DNA of 64,000 nucleotides from Andrena cerasifolii (taxonomy: Eukaryota > Arthropoda > Insecta > Hymenoptera > Andrenidae). The stretch is from contig NC_135120.1 in assembly GCF_050908995.1 (NCBI RefSeq), forward strand, positions 7,577,433-7,641,432, given 5' to 3'. Below, in pieces: positions 12,166 through 23,850 of this stretch. Positions within the stretch are counted from its first letter, which is position 1; each line of letters starts with the position of its first letter. Under the pieces are notes generated by a model, which made no database searches, was not told the origin of the DNA, and saw nothing but the letters and a program-made list of their open reading frames with translations. The position numbers and the translations under genes were made by a program.

Positions 12166-12775
12166 TTAGGTCGAACTTGGGGTCTACTTTGACATAACCG
12201 AGACTTAACGCACGCCCGATGTAGATTTCTTCTCTATGCACCCGAAGACGGTAGGGTGAACGAGTTCGCAAGCCCAAGAGTCCTCTGATAACAAATGCTA
12301 GCCGTCCCCCGTTGGTGAAAACACGCGGGACAATAATTGTAACGATAAATAGGATTGGGCAGCGCGACGGAGGCAATGGGACGGAAAATCAGTCGGTTCT
12401 TCTCCCGGCGTGCCGTCAATGAGGTGGAGAGAGGAGTAGGTACCTACTCTCGCATTCCGATGAACAGCGAACCCAGAAACAGGAGGGACTGGCAGGGTGA
12501 CAAGTTGCGATGGGAGAAAAAGCGGGAGAGAAGGTGGATAGCAGGGAAACAGAGAGGAGAGGCAAGAAAGAGTAAAGGAGAGAGTGATCTCGCAAATCAG
12601 TAGAAGGCGGCATCGACCTCGCGTCTCCTCGTCTCTCTCAGTCCCTGTTTACTCTTTCCCTGCTTCTTCCTCCCGCGGAATCCTTTCTTCTGTGTGTGCA
12701 TTGTGCGGATAATACCGGTGCTGGCTTCTTTTACGCGGCTGTGGGCGAAAACGAGCCGGGAGATATAAGGTAGTT
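12166..12775. other. Unique spacer between F and pogo element
   Basis: Mixed composition with a purine-rich stretch at about 12470-12590. The frame at 12355-12603 reflects this purine bias and has no recognisable domain. No feature is claimed. Confidence 0.3.
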
Positions 12776-13320
12776 GACCTGATTCTCGATCGCTTAGTGA
12801 TTAGTTCAGATTTTATTAGGTTGAAACAATTATTCTAGTGGGGAAAGAGACCGAAATTTCGTCAGGATAATAAGTTTACGTATTAATGGAGTCAATAAAA
12901 TTGAAAAATATTATTTAAATCGAACATTTTTGTTAATATAGTAGTTTAAAGAAATCAATCTTTGGAACGCAAATGTCGAGCAGTATTTTGTAAATGTTCA
13001 GAAACATTTTGTTATCATTAAAATAAGTAAAAAGATAGAGAATTTAAAATTGTATATTTTATTAAACATATTTATCGAGTTCCGATAACAATATAAATAT
13101 TTATTAAGTATAATACTATAGAAGACAAAAAATACTGCGTTTAAAATATTTGATAATTTTGTGATTAATTAGTACGATATATCTGTGTATTATTCGAGCA
13201 AAATTAATGAAAGAAATTAATTCGAATTAACGTTTTCTTTATCAATGAGATCATTTTTCTTTTTGGTTAAAGGCTTTTTATTTGTATTTTGTTGTTTTTT
13301 AATATTCCTTTCTTCTTCAG

Positions 13321-15091
13321 TTATATATTTTTTTTAATTTTTATTAACTCTTCCTTTCTTATTAAGTTTACTGCAATCATCTCTTCAAGATTCTTTATTA
13401 GTCGATTTAAACTTAACTTTTTTTCCTCTACTAGTTCGCTTTTCAACTCGAATTGTAATAATTTTTGCTCTGTCTTATTTCTTTGAATAGTTGATTGTAA
13501 TTTTTTAAGTAGCGTCTGTATTCTGACTTTTTCTGTTTTTATTCTACTTAAATTTTCTTGTACTTTTTCTTTTATTTTAATATTATTCTGTCGTTGCGAT
13601 TTCATTTCAGCTTTCCTCTCTTCATCTTTTTGCTTTTGTTCGTTTTTCATTATATGCCATGATCTCCATTCTGCAGCAGTTGCCACATGTGGAAGCTGAT
13701 ATTTGCTCTTCTTTATTTTGCTTGTCATTTAATTTATTCTGTGGCCAAAATAGGTACTCTTTAAATGGTGACTGGGAAACAGAACCTGAACAATAAGATT
13801 CTATCAGTCATCTACATTTAACAGAAGAACAGGAAAATAAATATTAATATCATACCCTTAAGTGTGGTAGAATTGCTTTTTGTATGATTTTCTGTACTTA
13901 GTACAGAAATCATTGTGGCTTCTTCAGTTCCAGTTTCTTTATTTTCTGTGTTAGAATTTAAATTCATACTAATACTATTCTTATTTCTAAACCTATTATC
14001 TACAGTCAAATTTAAAGGCATCTCAGGAACTGCTATATCATTACAAACATCAGTATCCTAAATGTACAGTATTTCTGAATAGCATACAATGTATATATTA
14101 ATATTAATTATAACTTATACGTACAGAACATATTAAATTAATACGCGATAATTTCTTTAATGTTTAACTATCAAAGTTGCCTTTAAAAGTACAATTTTTT
14201 TTCTATTTGAACTTTGATTTTTCACATTATGAATATTAAATAATTAAATTCTAAGAAACTTCTTTACCTTTAAACCTTTATTTTCAATTTCAATACTACC
14301 ATTTTGACAGACATCTTCCTTCGTACCAATAAACTGTATCATAATATCATTATTTTTGACAGCAGCAGTATCTGTAATAACTTTATTTTCATCAAATCCT
14401 TTATCCAAAGGTGCTGTATCAGCTACATCAATAGCCATTCTGTTTTCATCGACTTCTTTATTCGAAGATACATTAGCAGCTTGAGTATTTATTCCATTAG
14501 CATCTATGCTGTTGACATTTTTGTGTTTTGTTTTGATTTCACTAGTTGAACCATCTTCGTTTACAATAAGTTCCTGTATAACTGTACAATTGCCATCAAG
14601 TTTACTGATAGGGGCAATCTTACATTTATCAGTTGTGCAATTCAAGTCAATGAAATCATTAGTGATATCCATTTCAGTTATACTACTTACTATATCCCCT
14701 GGTATTTTATCTATGTCAATCAGCTCAAAATTATTTTCAGCTTCAGGAACCTTATTTTGAGATCTCGACCAAAAAGAATATAATTCATCATATTTTACTG
14801 AGCCAGTCCATTTTCCACTATTCAAAGCATTTTTTTTTAATTCTTGTAAAACATCAGAATCAATATTTGAGTGGATAAAATTTATATTTTCTTGAAAAGC
14901 AGAGGTACAAGTAATTTCTTTGCTTATACCACCTCCTTGATCTACTTCTTCGCTACTTCGAATTAATTTATTGTAATCTATTGCATTTTCAGAAAATGGA
15001 TAAAGTCCACATTTTCTGAACCCATTTGGCAAAATCTTTGATTCTACTGAATTTAGAGCATTTTTCAGTACTGATGGAAATAAATCTTTGT
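13321..15091 (-). pseudogene. Transposase C-terminal region, spliced exons
   Basis: After the frameshift near 15090 the protein continues with ALNSVESKILPNGFRKCGLY, the usual end of the DDE_1 domain in Tigger-like proteins, then a low-complexity 200-residue stretch to about 14267. There AAG|GTAAAG is a good donor. A minus-strand acceptor at 14058-14059 opens a phase-0 exon starting DTDVCNDIAVPEMP (to about 13857). A last exon (13321-13728) reads PHVATAAEWRSW and then a long charged coiled coil (KNEQKQKDEERKAEMKSQ and onward). 'TAEEWR' followed by a K/E coiled coil is a recurrent tail of insect Tigger-like proteins. The exact third junction is not resolved, because a stop sits just before the MTSK start. 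Confidence 0.7.
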
Positions 15092-16140
15092 TTAAGGGTT
15101 GGCCACATTATTTTCCATTCGCCAAGCTTGAACAGCATCTTTATAAGCTTTTTTTAACGGACGGAATAATGCAACGTCCAGAGGTTGCATGATATGCGTT
15201 GCGTTGGGAAATAAAGCTATTAACTCCATTTGATGCTCACTACAAAAGTCACTTAGTGACAAAGTTAAATGAGAACTGTGCCCATCTACATATAACACGA
15301 GGGGAAATTCGATTCTTTTATCAAGACACCATTGGTAGAAAGTATTTACTATGTACATATAAAAAGTTTCACTAGCCATCCAGCCTGTTTCACTTTTCCC
15401 CACAACGAATTCTTCTCAAAAATGTTGCGCTACTAAAGGTGGAATCCTTTGATTATTATAAATTACCATATTTAAGGCTAATTGTCCAGCAGCATTTCCA
15501 GCAATAAGAGCTGTATAACACTCCTTATCATTTCCACAAATATTATATACAGACTTTGTGCCCTTTCGTACTAATACTTTACTTCCCTTCGAACTTAAAA
15601 AAAAAGCAGATTCATCTAAATTAAAAATACGCTCTGGACCTATATTTAGAAGATTTTTGGATTCAAGGTACACCTATATCTCAGCAAACCACATTTTTAA
15701 AGATTCTTTTGTGACATTTGCTCTTCTTTTTCTTAAGTTTTGGTACATTTTCTCAGATAAGTTAGGGTTCCTTTTCAAAAAAGCATTGTACCAATGTTTT
15801 GATGGCCTTCCTTTTGGGAAAGGTGTGGTCCAGTTTCTTTTAAGTACAATATTTTGAACGCTCTCTAATAAATTTTCTTTCGTCAATGGAAATCCACATT
15901 GACTCGCATGGAAAATCCATTTTATTAATTCTGATTCTTCTTCTTTGCTGAAGACACTTTTAGGGCCTGGTTTTACATTGATGGAATATTTTCCCTTAAC
16001 CCTTGAATGAAGGGCGGCATAAGGCACGTTAAATGCTTCACTAGCAGCACGTATGCTCGTACCTTTTTTAACATGTTTTAACGATTTTCCCTTATCCGAA
16101 AGCGTATAAAATTTCTAACTTCTTCTTACATTGTCATTCT
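15092..16140 (-). pseudogene. Pogo/Tigger transposase, DNA-binding and catalytic core
   Basis: The reading frame starts after a candidate splice acceptor (TTTTCATTTACAG on the minus strand at about 16137). Its first domain is a psq-type helix-turn-helix with KKGTSIRAASEAFNVPYA, followed by RVKGK. Next is a CENP-B/Tc5-type HTH (FSKEEESELIKWI through GRPSKHWYNAFLKRNP, about 15725-15965). The catalytic DDD triad is visible: D of IFNLDESAF at about 15614-15616, D of LYVDGHSSH at about 15284-15286 and D of MQPLDVALF at about 15176-15178, with 35 residues between the second and third. The lesions are in-frame stops at 16115-16117, 15674-15676 and 15416-15418, and a frameshift near 15090. Role when intact: cut-and-paste at TA. 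The call is firm and non-function is clear. Confidence 0.93.
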
Positions 16141-16637
16141 GTAAATGAAAAATTTTAATTCTTTTAATTAAAGAACATTATATATAATTTAATTCAATGA
16201 TCGAAAATAAGGCTAGGTGCATAAAACTGGACGGCATTGTTGATCATCTAATTAATAATATTAAAAAGTAAATACATTACAACTTACCTTTTTCTCCTTA
16301 GCCACATTTACTTAAGTATACTATTAAAATAACCCAAAACCGTTTTTTCCGACTTCCGAGACAAAGTTTAATGATTAAAACTATTGCGCACTTCGTTAAG
16401 TAGACTAGAAAGTAGGAGAAATGTTGAAACTCTGATACTACTCGAGTATTATAATTATTTCCTCACAGATGACACTGCTTATGCGTCTAAATTTTTTTTA
16501 ACTGTTTCTTAAATAGTTTATAAATATAATAACATTTTATTGCTTGTACTTACGACACACCAATTATTTTAAAATAGTATTTTTTACTTCGGTGATCGAC
16601 AATTGGGTTCCGATCGAGAACCGGGTCAACTACCTTA

Positions 16638-18400
16638 CCGCGGAGGAAAGGGAGGGAAAAAAAGAGGGAAGAACGATCGGTATTCTCCCACCGCCCTCTC
16701 CCTCCCCCCTCCCAACCGGACCCCCGTCGCCGCCATGTTCCACGCATTTTCGAAAATAGTCTAACCTAAAAATATGCGAGAACGGGAGGGATGGGTTCAG
16801 AAGCAACGAAATTGCATTTGTTCCCGGCGAGGTTCGATACGCGGACGTCGACCGCGATCGAGCTCCCCCCCCCGGGGAAACTTTTAATAACTCATCGAGG
16901 ACCGTTCGGTGGCCGCGCCTTCGTCGCGCGGAGAAAAGGGTATCGTTAATTGGATTTACCGGTAGCTCGGCTCGTTTCGTTGCGCGGAAAACGAATCGAA
17001 TTAAACATTAATTCCGTGTCGTCGACGGGTCCCGAAGAATTTAGTCGCCCGACGAACCGGGCTCGAAGTTAGAGCGCAGCGAGTCGAGAGGGGGCGGCCG
17101 ACCGCCTTTCGTCGATCTTTATTTCGTGTGAAATCGAGCAACGGTTAGGATCGTCTGGGGAGTTTCCTCTGTAAAGTGTAGGATCCGAGGGGTGCCATCG
17201 GCTTCATTCTCCGGTAGAAGGATTAATTTCATTACTCTTGATCGGAGAAACTGTACACAGTACGCCCCTGGGTTCTTGACTTTTCCTGCACGCAACTGGG
17301 GCATCTTTACCGGCCGCTGCTTTCGTCCCACCACCCTGTACACTTCTTAAAAATATTTCGGCACGTTTAGTTCTCCCTTGCGACACCGAGCGTCTACCCT
17401 TGGGCGCGCTCCCTTAATCTCCACTTATTTATCTTAATTGTGCTCCCCCAAATCAGCCCGGATTTTTCGACTGGTTGCTCGATGACAGGTTACCGGGGTG
17501 TGGTGATACCAGAATGGTGTATCATCATCAAAAACGGTCACCGCGTAATCGCGCCGCGCGTTCGCGTTTAGGCTCCCACGGACCAACGCGAATATTCGCG
17601 GCGGCAGCGAATCGTGATGAATTATGATATCCCTTTTTCACAATTAAATCAATTGGTTATCAATGATACTGAAGTTATGAATATCCAGACTTCAACAATA
17701 TTGAACTCAACTCCTATATTTGTATTTTTTGTTTTCTTGTGTGTTTCTAACACAGGATGGCGTTTCAAGCATTTCGCTTATATTGCCCAACAACGAATGA
17801 TAGTCATTTTTCCTTTTTCCCTCCTCTCTTCTTCGGGTGATGGTCACCCATCTTTTCCCAGTACGCCGCCCCGTGATGTTTAACTTCGGTGATCTTACGG
17901 GAACCGGTGTTTCCATCACGGCCATGGCCGCTGTCACAACTCCTGTATAATTAATGAAATTGAAACTATAAACACATTCCGTCTTTTAGATGTAGACAAC
18001 CGAATAATTGTTCCCTATAAGATCTCTATTAATCACTACATCCACAGATGTAATTCACTCATGAACAATTCCTTCGTTAGGTATAAAAATAGATGCCACT
18101 CCTGGACGAATTAATCAAATAACTATATTATACTCAAATCGAGCAGAATAAAATTATTCTATGGTCAATGTTCAGAAATCTGCGGCTCAAACCATAGATT
18201 TATTGTAATAGAAAGAACATCCGTTAAAAACTTTAAAAACTGATTAAACTCATTTCAAAACATTCAAAGAATTAATTAAAAAATAACATTAAATTGTCGT
18301 TTTAAAATTATTAATAAATAATATTTTTTCATTAGATGTCCGAAATGCAAGAATTGGTCTCTTAAACCATATTATAGCACAAGCGAATACTTCTAATGTC
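16638..18400. other. CpG-rich then AT-rich unique DNA
   Basis: 16640-17640 is CpG-rich (including CCCCCCCCCGGGG at about 16866). 17640-18390 is AT-rich. The small open frames have no recognisable domains. No element ends were found. Confidence 0.3.
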
Positions 18401-18514
18401 GCGGATCAGATAACACTGCCCATAAGTCACCACGTATAAAAAAAACTGCTGCCTTATCTGATCCGCGGCGCGGAGCGGATATTCGCGTTGGTTTGGGGGA
18501 GCCTTTTACTCCGA
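18401..18514 (+). repeat. 112-bp dispersed repeat with TATA-like core, copy 1
   Basis: This segment recurs at 63088-63198 in the same orientation with about 92% identity by eye. The conserved blocks are CAGATAACACTGC, CCACGTATAAAAAA, ACTGCTGCCTTAT, GGCGCGGAGCGGATATTCG and TTTGGGGGAGCC. Copy 1 also contains the inverted pair GCGGATCAGATAA / TTATCTGATCCGC, which is only partly kept in copy 2. Small indels between the copies do not keep a reading frame, so it is not protein coding. It may be a short repeat, an RNA gene or a duplicated regulatory unit. Confidence 0.7.
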
Positions 18515-19106
18515 AGTGAAATGCCCGCGGCGCGTGATTAGATATCCAGCCGATTTGAGGAAAACTGTTCGCGGGTATATGAAGGGAGATTATCGCGGGC
18601 CGGTGGGCGGGGAAAGTTGGTAACCGGGGACCGTGGACGGTGAAGAGGCCCCGGTACACAGTCGGATGGGATCGTTTATCCTGAAAATTGCCACTAGCGC
18701 GGCGTCCGTATTAATTGAAACGCGACACGCGCGGCCTCCACTATGCAAAGAATGTCCAGCGGGCGACGACAATCATCAATTGCGCGCGGGTGATGTCGCT
18801 CGCACGAATCGCCTTTATGATGCCCGTGCGCGGACGTTTAATTACGAACACTGCTCCCTTGGACTGTCGCGATATCTGCACGCGACATCCGCGTGTCGTT
18901 AATATTGCTTCTCGTTTTCATGATTCGTATCGCGGCCGGTAAGCGTAGCTGATAGCGCTGCCCGCGGATCTGTTCTGTGGCCGAACAAGTCGGGAAGAGA
19001 TTAATGCTCGCGCTTCCCGCTCCATCTTGACCTTGCGATTCAGGAGTAGCATCGTTGCCATATTTCTGTTTACCTAAGTCGCAGACTAACTTTTCGGATA
19101 TTATTC
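18515..19106. other. CpG-rich unique DNA
   Basis: Sequence of moderate to high CpG content with overlapping short frames on both strands and no recognisable domain. No gene or element boundary was seen. Confidence 0.3.
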
Positions 19107-19515
19107 CGAAAGGGACAGGGGTGGCCGATCGAGATGAGGTTTGGGGGAAGGAGTGGGGAGGGGGTGTGGACTATAAATCTAAAATTGTAGCTTCGAGTAT
19201 TTATTAGCTTTCGAAATATTAATACAAAAAATTTTGTTCATTTTTTATTGTTTTTATTTTTTTTTTGGACGTTGGTGCAGGCTTTTCTACCCGGGAACTC
19301 TTCCTTCCGTCCCCTAATCTTTTCATTTTGAAAATTTGTAGCCTCACAAGGGGAGGACACCATGTGGTAGACACGGATTTTGATGAGACTTCGCACGATG
19401 GATCTGTGTCGAAAATAAGTGAATAGGTGTGCGAGTGTTTCTGCCAATGGGCCTTAATAATAGAGATATTTACATGGAAATTATTCAAAATTTCATAGCG
19501 GCCGTGGCGTTTTAA

Positions 19516-20628
19516 CACTATTCCTACCGACACTTCACGTATACTTAATCCTACCTTTAGCACAACTTATGAAAATAATAGCCAATTTGACAGTATAAAA
19601 ATATAGTTTCTTTTATTGAGAAGTATATCATGTACATACGTATATTTGAGGAAAAGTGGTGAAGTTTAATGACGATTCAATTACGTTGTATATAGGGTAA
19701 GTGTGGGTATTACTGCGGACTTTTAAGAACGTTCGATAAAACGCTCAAATGAATGAAAATCCCTCCTCCTTTTGTTTAAAAGAAAGTTGGGACCCTAATA
19801 ATTCCATAACAAAATGTGAGGGCGGGGTAATAGGTACAGTTAATTAAAAATACAGAGATTGAAACATCAATGTCATTGCAGGAGTTACTGCGGACATGGT
19901 ATGCATTACTGCGTGCCAGTTACTAACGAAATACCAATTACTGCGCGTGTGTTACTACGGACTGATGTTAGGCGAAATATTAGTACAAGAAAGCCTATTG
20001 ACTTTTCTGTTATTGTTTAATATTTTTTTCTCACCTTTATCTTTTCTTGGCTTCTTTATAGAGTGGTAATTGTCACTCACGCACCGCGGCTCACTTTGGA
20101 CGTTAGGTTGAAGTACGGTCGGAGAAAAGATTAGGTTACGCTGTCGTCAGTCCGCAGTAATACATGCGCATGGTGTAAAGTACTGCACCTAATACTGCGG
20201 TGAGAAATAAAAATTAAAACTAAAATGTAGATGACTGATTCGCTGATTTTCTGGAAAATAATTCTTACTCTATCCAGTAACAACGCTGCATTACATGTAT
20301 TACTGTTAACAACAAAAATATAAATGCTTTTCAAGTAGGTGTTCATGACCGCCATATCGGGAATCGACCGAAGTTTCGCCTTGCCGAATTTCAAACTACG
20401 ATAAAAGAATTAATAATAATTTTGCTGTATATATTTATTAATAATTATCTGTAATACAGTTTAAAATAATTTTATCAAATTTTTTCATCAGGTTATGTAC
20501 TTTCCAACATTAAATATGTTCTGCTTTAAAATATCCGCAGTAATCGGGGCATCCGCAGTGCCCACACTTACCCTAGGAAATTCTAATCGAAATTTAAAAA
20601 ACGGTCATTTGACCGGTCGTGGTGGGAT
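19516..20628. mobile_element. Element T, TTAA-flanked, copy 1
   Basis: Starts CACTATTCCTACCGACAC after TTAA (19512-19515). Ends CCGGTCGTGGTGGGAT before TTAA (20629-20632). The body (TAGCCAATTTGACAGTAT, ATAGTTTCTTTTATT, TATTTGAGGAAAAGT) matches 45165-45320, and its right end matches 45955-45990. Without the nested H element it is about 230 bp. The TTAA duplication suggests piggyBac-type mobilisation (inference). Confidence 0.6.
19695..20573. mobile_element. TA-flanked element H with repeated TACTGCGGA word
   Basis: 879 bp, with inverted ends GGGTAAGTGTGGG / CCCACACTTACCC and TA on both sides (19693-19694, 20574-20575). The word ATTACTGCGGAC or a close variant appears at about 19708, 19882, 19903, 19937 and 19952. 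Inverted or variant forms lie near 20151, 20190, 20535 and 20551. It encodes no protein. It is inserted in element T. Confidence 0.85.
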
Positions 20629-22536
20629 TTAAAGATTTCCCCAAGTTAAAAAAAAAATATAAAAAATACCTAATTTATAAAAAAAATTTATAAAGTTTTT
20701 TTTTAACGTGGAGACATCTTCAAAAGGCACCCCGACTCCACCAGAAGGGAATCTCCCGCGAGCGCGAGGGTAGTGTGGGATATTTACCCACTAAAACCCT
20801 AAATTTGTAATAATTTACATGTAAATATCTCTATTATTAAGGCCCATTGGCAGAAACGCTCGGACACCTATTTACTTATTTTCGACATGGATCCATCATG
20901 CCAAGGCTCATCAAAATCGGTGCCTGCCACATGGTGTCCTCCCCTTGTCAGTCTCATTTTTAGCATCGCCAAACTCGAATCGGTTCGCTACAATGCTTTA
21001 CGCGTCCTCCGCACTAACCTAGCTCCAACCAATACTAAAACCCGGGACAATTTGGAATGTGGAATGCGTTGTGTCGGTATAAGTCAACAGAAATATTGTT
21101 AAAAGGAGGGACCGTGGCAAAGTGATTAAAAACAATCTGTAACGCGTCCCCTTTTATGCACAACTACCCCTGTATATTTTTAACACATTAATTGCCGAAG
21201 CTAAAATTTTATAGTTGGGGTCTTTCCACACACCTCGTAATACCCACGAAGTTTCATCTCGATCGGCCACCGGTCCCTTTCAGAAGTACAGCCAACATTT
21301 CTAGCCCCCCCTCCTCCGAGCAGAGTGCGCAAGAAGTAAAGGAAACTATCTCACGTTGAATGTCAAGATGAAAGTTAACGTTTCATCGATTCAGACACGA
21401 GGATTCATATAGGTGAATCGGCACGGACACCATTTTTTTACGAGCCGCCACGATACTTTAACTTTGCGAAATACGATGGAGAAGATACGGATAAGAGCGG
21501 TGTAGCGACGAGTCATGCTCGCGCGCCGCTTGAAATTGGGTTGAGTATCACTGGCGGATTTGTAATAAGTGTAAGCGGAGCGGTACAGATGCGTCGCTCT
21601 CGCACTGGTCCCGTTTGCGCGCTCGCGTACGCGCTCGCGCGCGCTCTACTCTCTCGTCGAATCCCGGCGCAGCGTGAAACCATGATGACGCAACGGCCAA
21701 GTGTTGGTGGAGGTTGGGAGTGCGGGCGACGTGTCGCGAATGCGCCTGTGTAAAAGCGTCGCTGCCAGCTGCACGGCAGCCGCTTAAGTCGCGCTCGCGA
21801 CTCTCGCATTCAGGCCTCCAACGATTTCTATGTCTCTCGGAGAAAGTTTCCTTGTTTTCGTTTCGCAGGATACAGAAATAATCGGCGTCTCTGTTGTTTA
21901 TTGCGATTCGAAACGTTTCGTACAGGAGGGTCTAAATCAGCTCCGATAAGAGAGCTGATCTCCGCCTTGGTCGAAACGAAACTTCTCCCATCTCTTTCGT
22001 GAGAATTTATACTTCATGTCGGGCTTGTTGTCTTTCGTTGTTACCTAGCTACTGAAATTCCTGCACTTATATCGTAGGCGTTGAAAGAATACCGCACATA
22101 TTCACTGCGCGTAACAATGTGTATAACGTCGATCGTCACTTACGTTCCCCCCCGGCGATCTTATAGTTCACGGTGCATCATATTGACTCGGCTTCCTTCG
22201 CCTGACGCCGCACTGACACAGCGTAGGACTATCGGAACTATACATGGTAGACGCGCGTTACGGTACAGTCACCGTTCTCGGGAAGAGAGGAGAGGAGCGG
22301 AGAGGAGAGAGGTTCTCTCGAGCCTTTGTAGTCGGTGGCATGATACGGGTGGTGTAAAGCAAGTAGGCAGGCAGGCAAAGCTCCGATCGACGAACGAGTG
22401 GAGCGCAAATCGGAGTCGAAGTCGTGACGAGTCGCCTCGGGTCGACTCGGCTTCGGGGACGAGTGGAGCCGAACGCGCGTGGCTACGTGCGCGCTTCGCC
22501 ATGCCGTGGTGTGGCGTGGTGCGGCGTGCCTTAGCA

Positions 22537-22725
22537 CAACGAGACGGGACGGGTTGAGACGAGACGACACGAGACGATACGAGACGGGACGAAACGTCAC
22601 GAGACGCAGAGCGGTGCGGTGAGGTGAGGCGAGACGAGACATGGCGAGGCGAGCCGAGCCGAACCGAGGCGAGGCCAGTCGAATCGAGGCGAGGCCAGTC
22701 GAGTCGAGCCGAATCGAGAAAAAGA
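22537..22725 (+). repeat. Degenerate GAGAC/GAGCC pentamer array
   Basis: About 190 bp built from 5-base units of the form GAGAC, GATAC, GAACG, GAGCC and CGAGT in loose tandem, with plus-strand purine bias. Low-complexity, non-coding in all frames as far as can be judged. Confidence 0.65.
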
Positions 22726-23569
22726 GAGTCAGTGGCTGGCGACTCTTCGGGGCGTCAGGTTCTCCGTGTGGGGCTTGTTGTCGTTTCGCGCTCCCCGCGA
22801 ACCACGTGCGCAGCGTGACAGCTCCGCCAGCGGACGTAGAGTGTACGCGGCGTTATCGTGCGACGGGATCTAGATTCTCCATTGCTCTCGCATTCTCCCC
22901 GAAAGTCAGTTCGATCCAAACTACCGAACTCGTCGCACATTAACATTACAGCTCTTTATCAAGTACTCGCGATCTTTGGGGTCTGCGATACGTACGATAA
23001 AGTGCCGTTCGTTGAACCACGAAGCGCGCCGATAAGGAGGAGGGACGCATTCCCAGTGCTAGCCGCGCGAAAGATCGCCGCGGATATAACAACTTTAAAT
23101 TTGTCACGATGACTTGGCTACGTGCCCTCGACGGTTATCGCAGCCGAGACTTTCGTTAGCAACTCTTATCGGCGGCTACGAGAATAACCTGATCGCGCTC
23201 ATGCTCGCTCACGCGCCGCGTAAATATTATGAATGCAGGAATCATCGAATCGTGCGACGAGTTAAAATTACGATGTCGCCTAATCGCGCCCGACGCGTTG
23301 CCAACCGCGAAAGACGCGCAGAGGAGAATCGCGCCAAGGGCGATTAAAGTTCAGAGAGTCTATCGGCTGCTTTGACCGAAATCTCGTGCGATTTCACTGT
23401 CACTGGCCACCGAAAAGAAACCGGAGCGGTAACAGCACGGTCGCCCCTCTGTAGTCTCATTGAGGTGGTGTAACGCGAGCAAGAAACGTAACGCGGGTAA
23501 ATTAGTCGCGGAACGGGCACGTTTGCGACAAGAAACGGAATAACAACGACCGCGGGCCGGAAGAACGAG

Positions 23570-23850
23570 GAAACGAGCGTGGAAGGAGGAAGAAAGAGGT
23601 GGCGGAGAGAGCTTCGTGTTTGCGAAGAGGATCAACTCCGTGGAGCATAGACAACCACTGCAGTGGGACAGAGAGGGATAGAGAGGAAGAGGCAGGACGC
23701 AGATAGAGAGAGAGAGAGGAAGCGGGCGGGAGAAAGAGAGAGATAGATAGTGGGAGGAAGGAGGAAAGTAAGAGGGAAGACGAGATAGCCAGGAGAGGGA
23801 AGAGAGAGGAGAGAGAGGAGGGAGAAGATTTCTGGGCACGCGCACTCCAC
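23570..23850 (+). repeat. Purine-rich GAGA tract
   Basis: A plus-strand purine tract with repeated GAGAGA, GGAAGA and AGATAGATAG words. It keeps several minus-strand frames open by chance. Known in insects: GAGA words can bind GAGA-factor-like proteins at promoters. The link to such a role here is inference. Confidence 0.6.

Larger units (their letters stand above)
12778..16635 (-). mobile_element. Pogo/Tigger-like DNA transposon, full length
   Basis: A 3858-bp element with inverted ends AGGTAGTTGACC and GGTCAACTACCT. The similarity continues inward (TTCTCGATCG on both arms). It is flanked by TA at 12776-12777 and 16636-16637. It carries a transposase pseudogene on the minus strand whose domains run in the pogo order: psq-type HTH, CENP-B-type HTH, DDD core, long C-terminal extension and coiled coil. 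The intact ends and few lesions suggest a relatively recent death. Confidence 0.9.
19107..21282. mobile_element. Long inverted-repeat element with nested insertions
   Basis: The outer arms match as inverted copies: GAAAGGGACAGGGGTGG and CCGATCGAGATGA at 19108-19137 against CATCTCGATCGGCCACCGG and TCCCTTTC at about 21255-21282. Inner parts (TTTTGATGAGACTTCG, GATCTGTGTCGAAAATAAG, CTGCCAATGGGCCTTAATAA) at about 19378-19460 pair with 20825-20930. The arms are therefore about 400 bp. Its centre is occupied by a TTAA-flanked element (19516-20628), which itself holds a TA-flanked element (19695-20573). No transposase frame was found. Confidence 0.7.

Noticed and set aside
16820..16850. GGTTCGATACGCGG as a pol III B box
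   Set aside because: It does not match the second half of the B box and has no T-stem or acceptor pairing.
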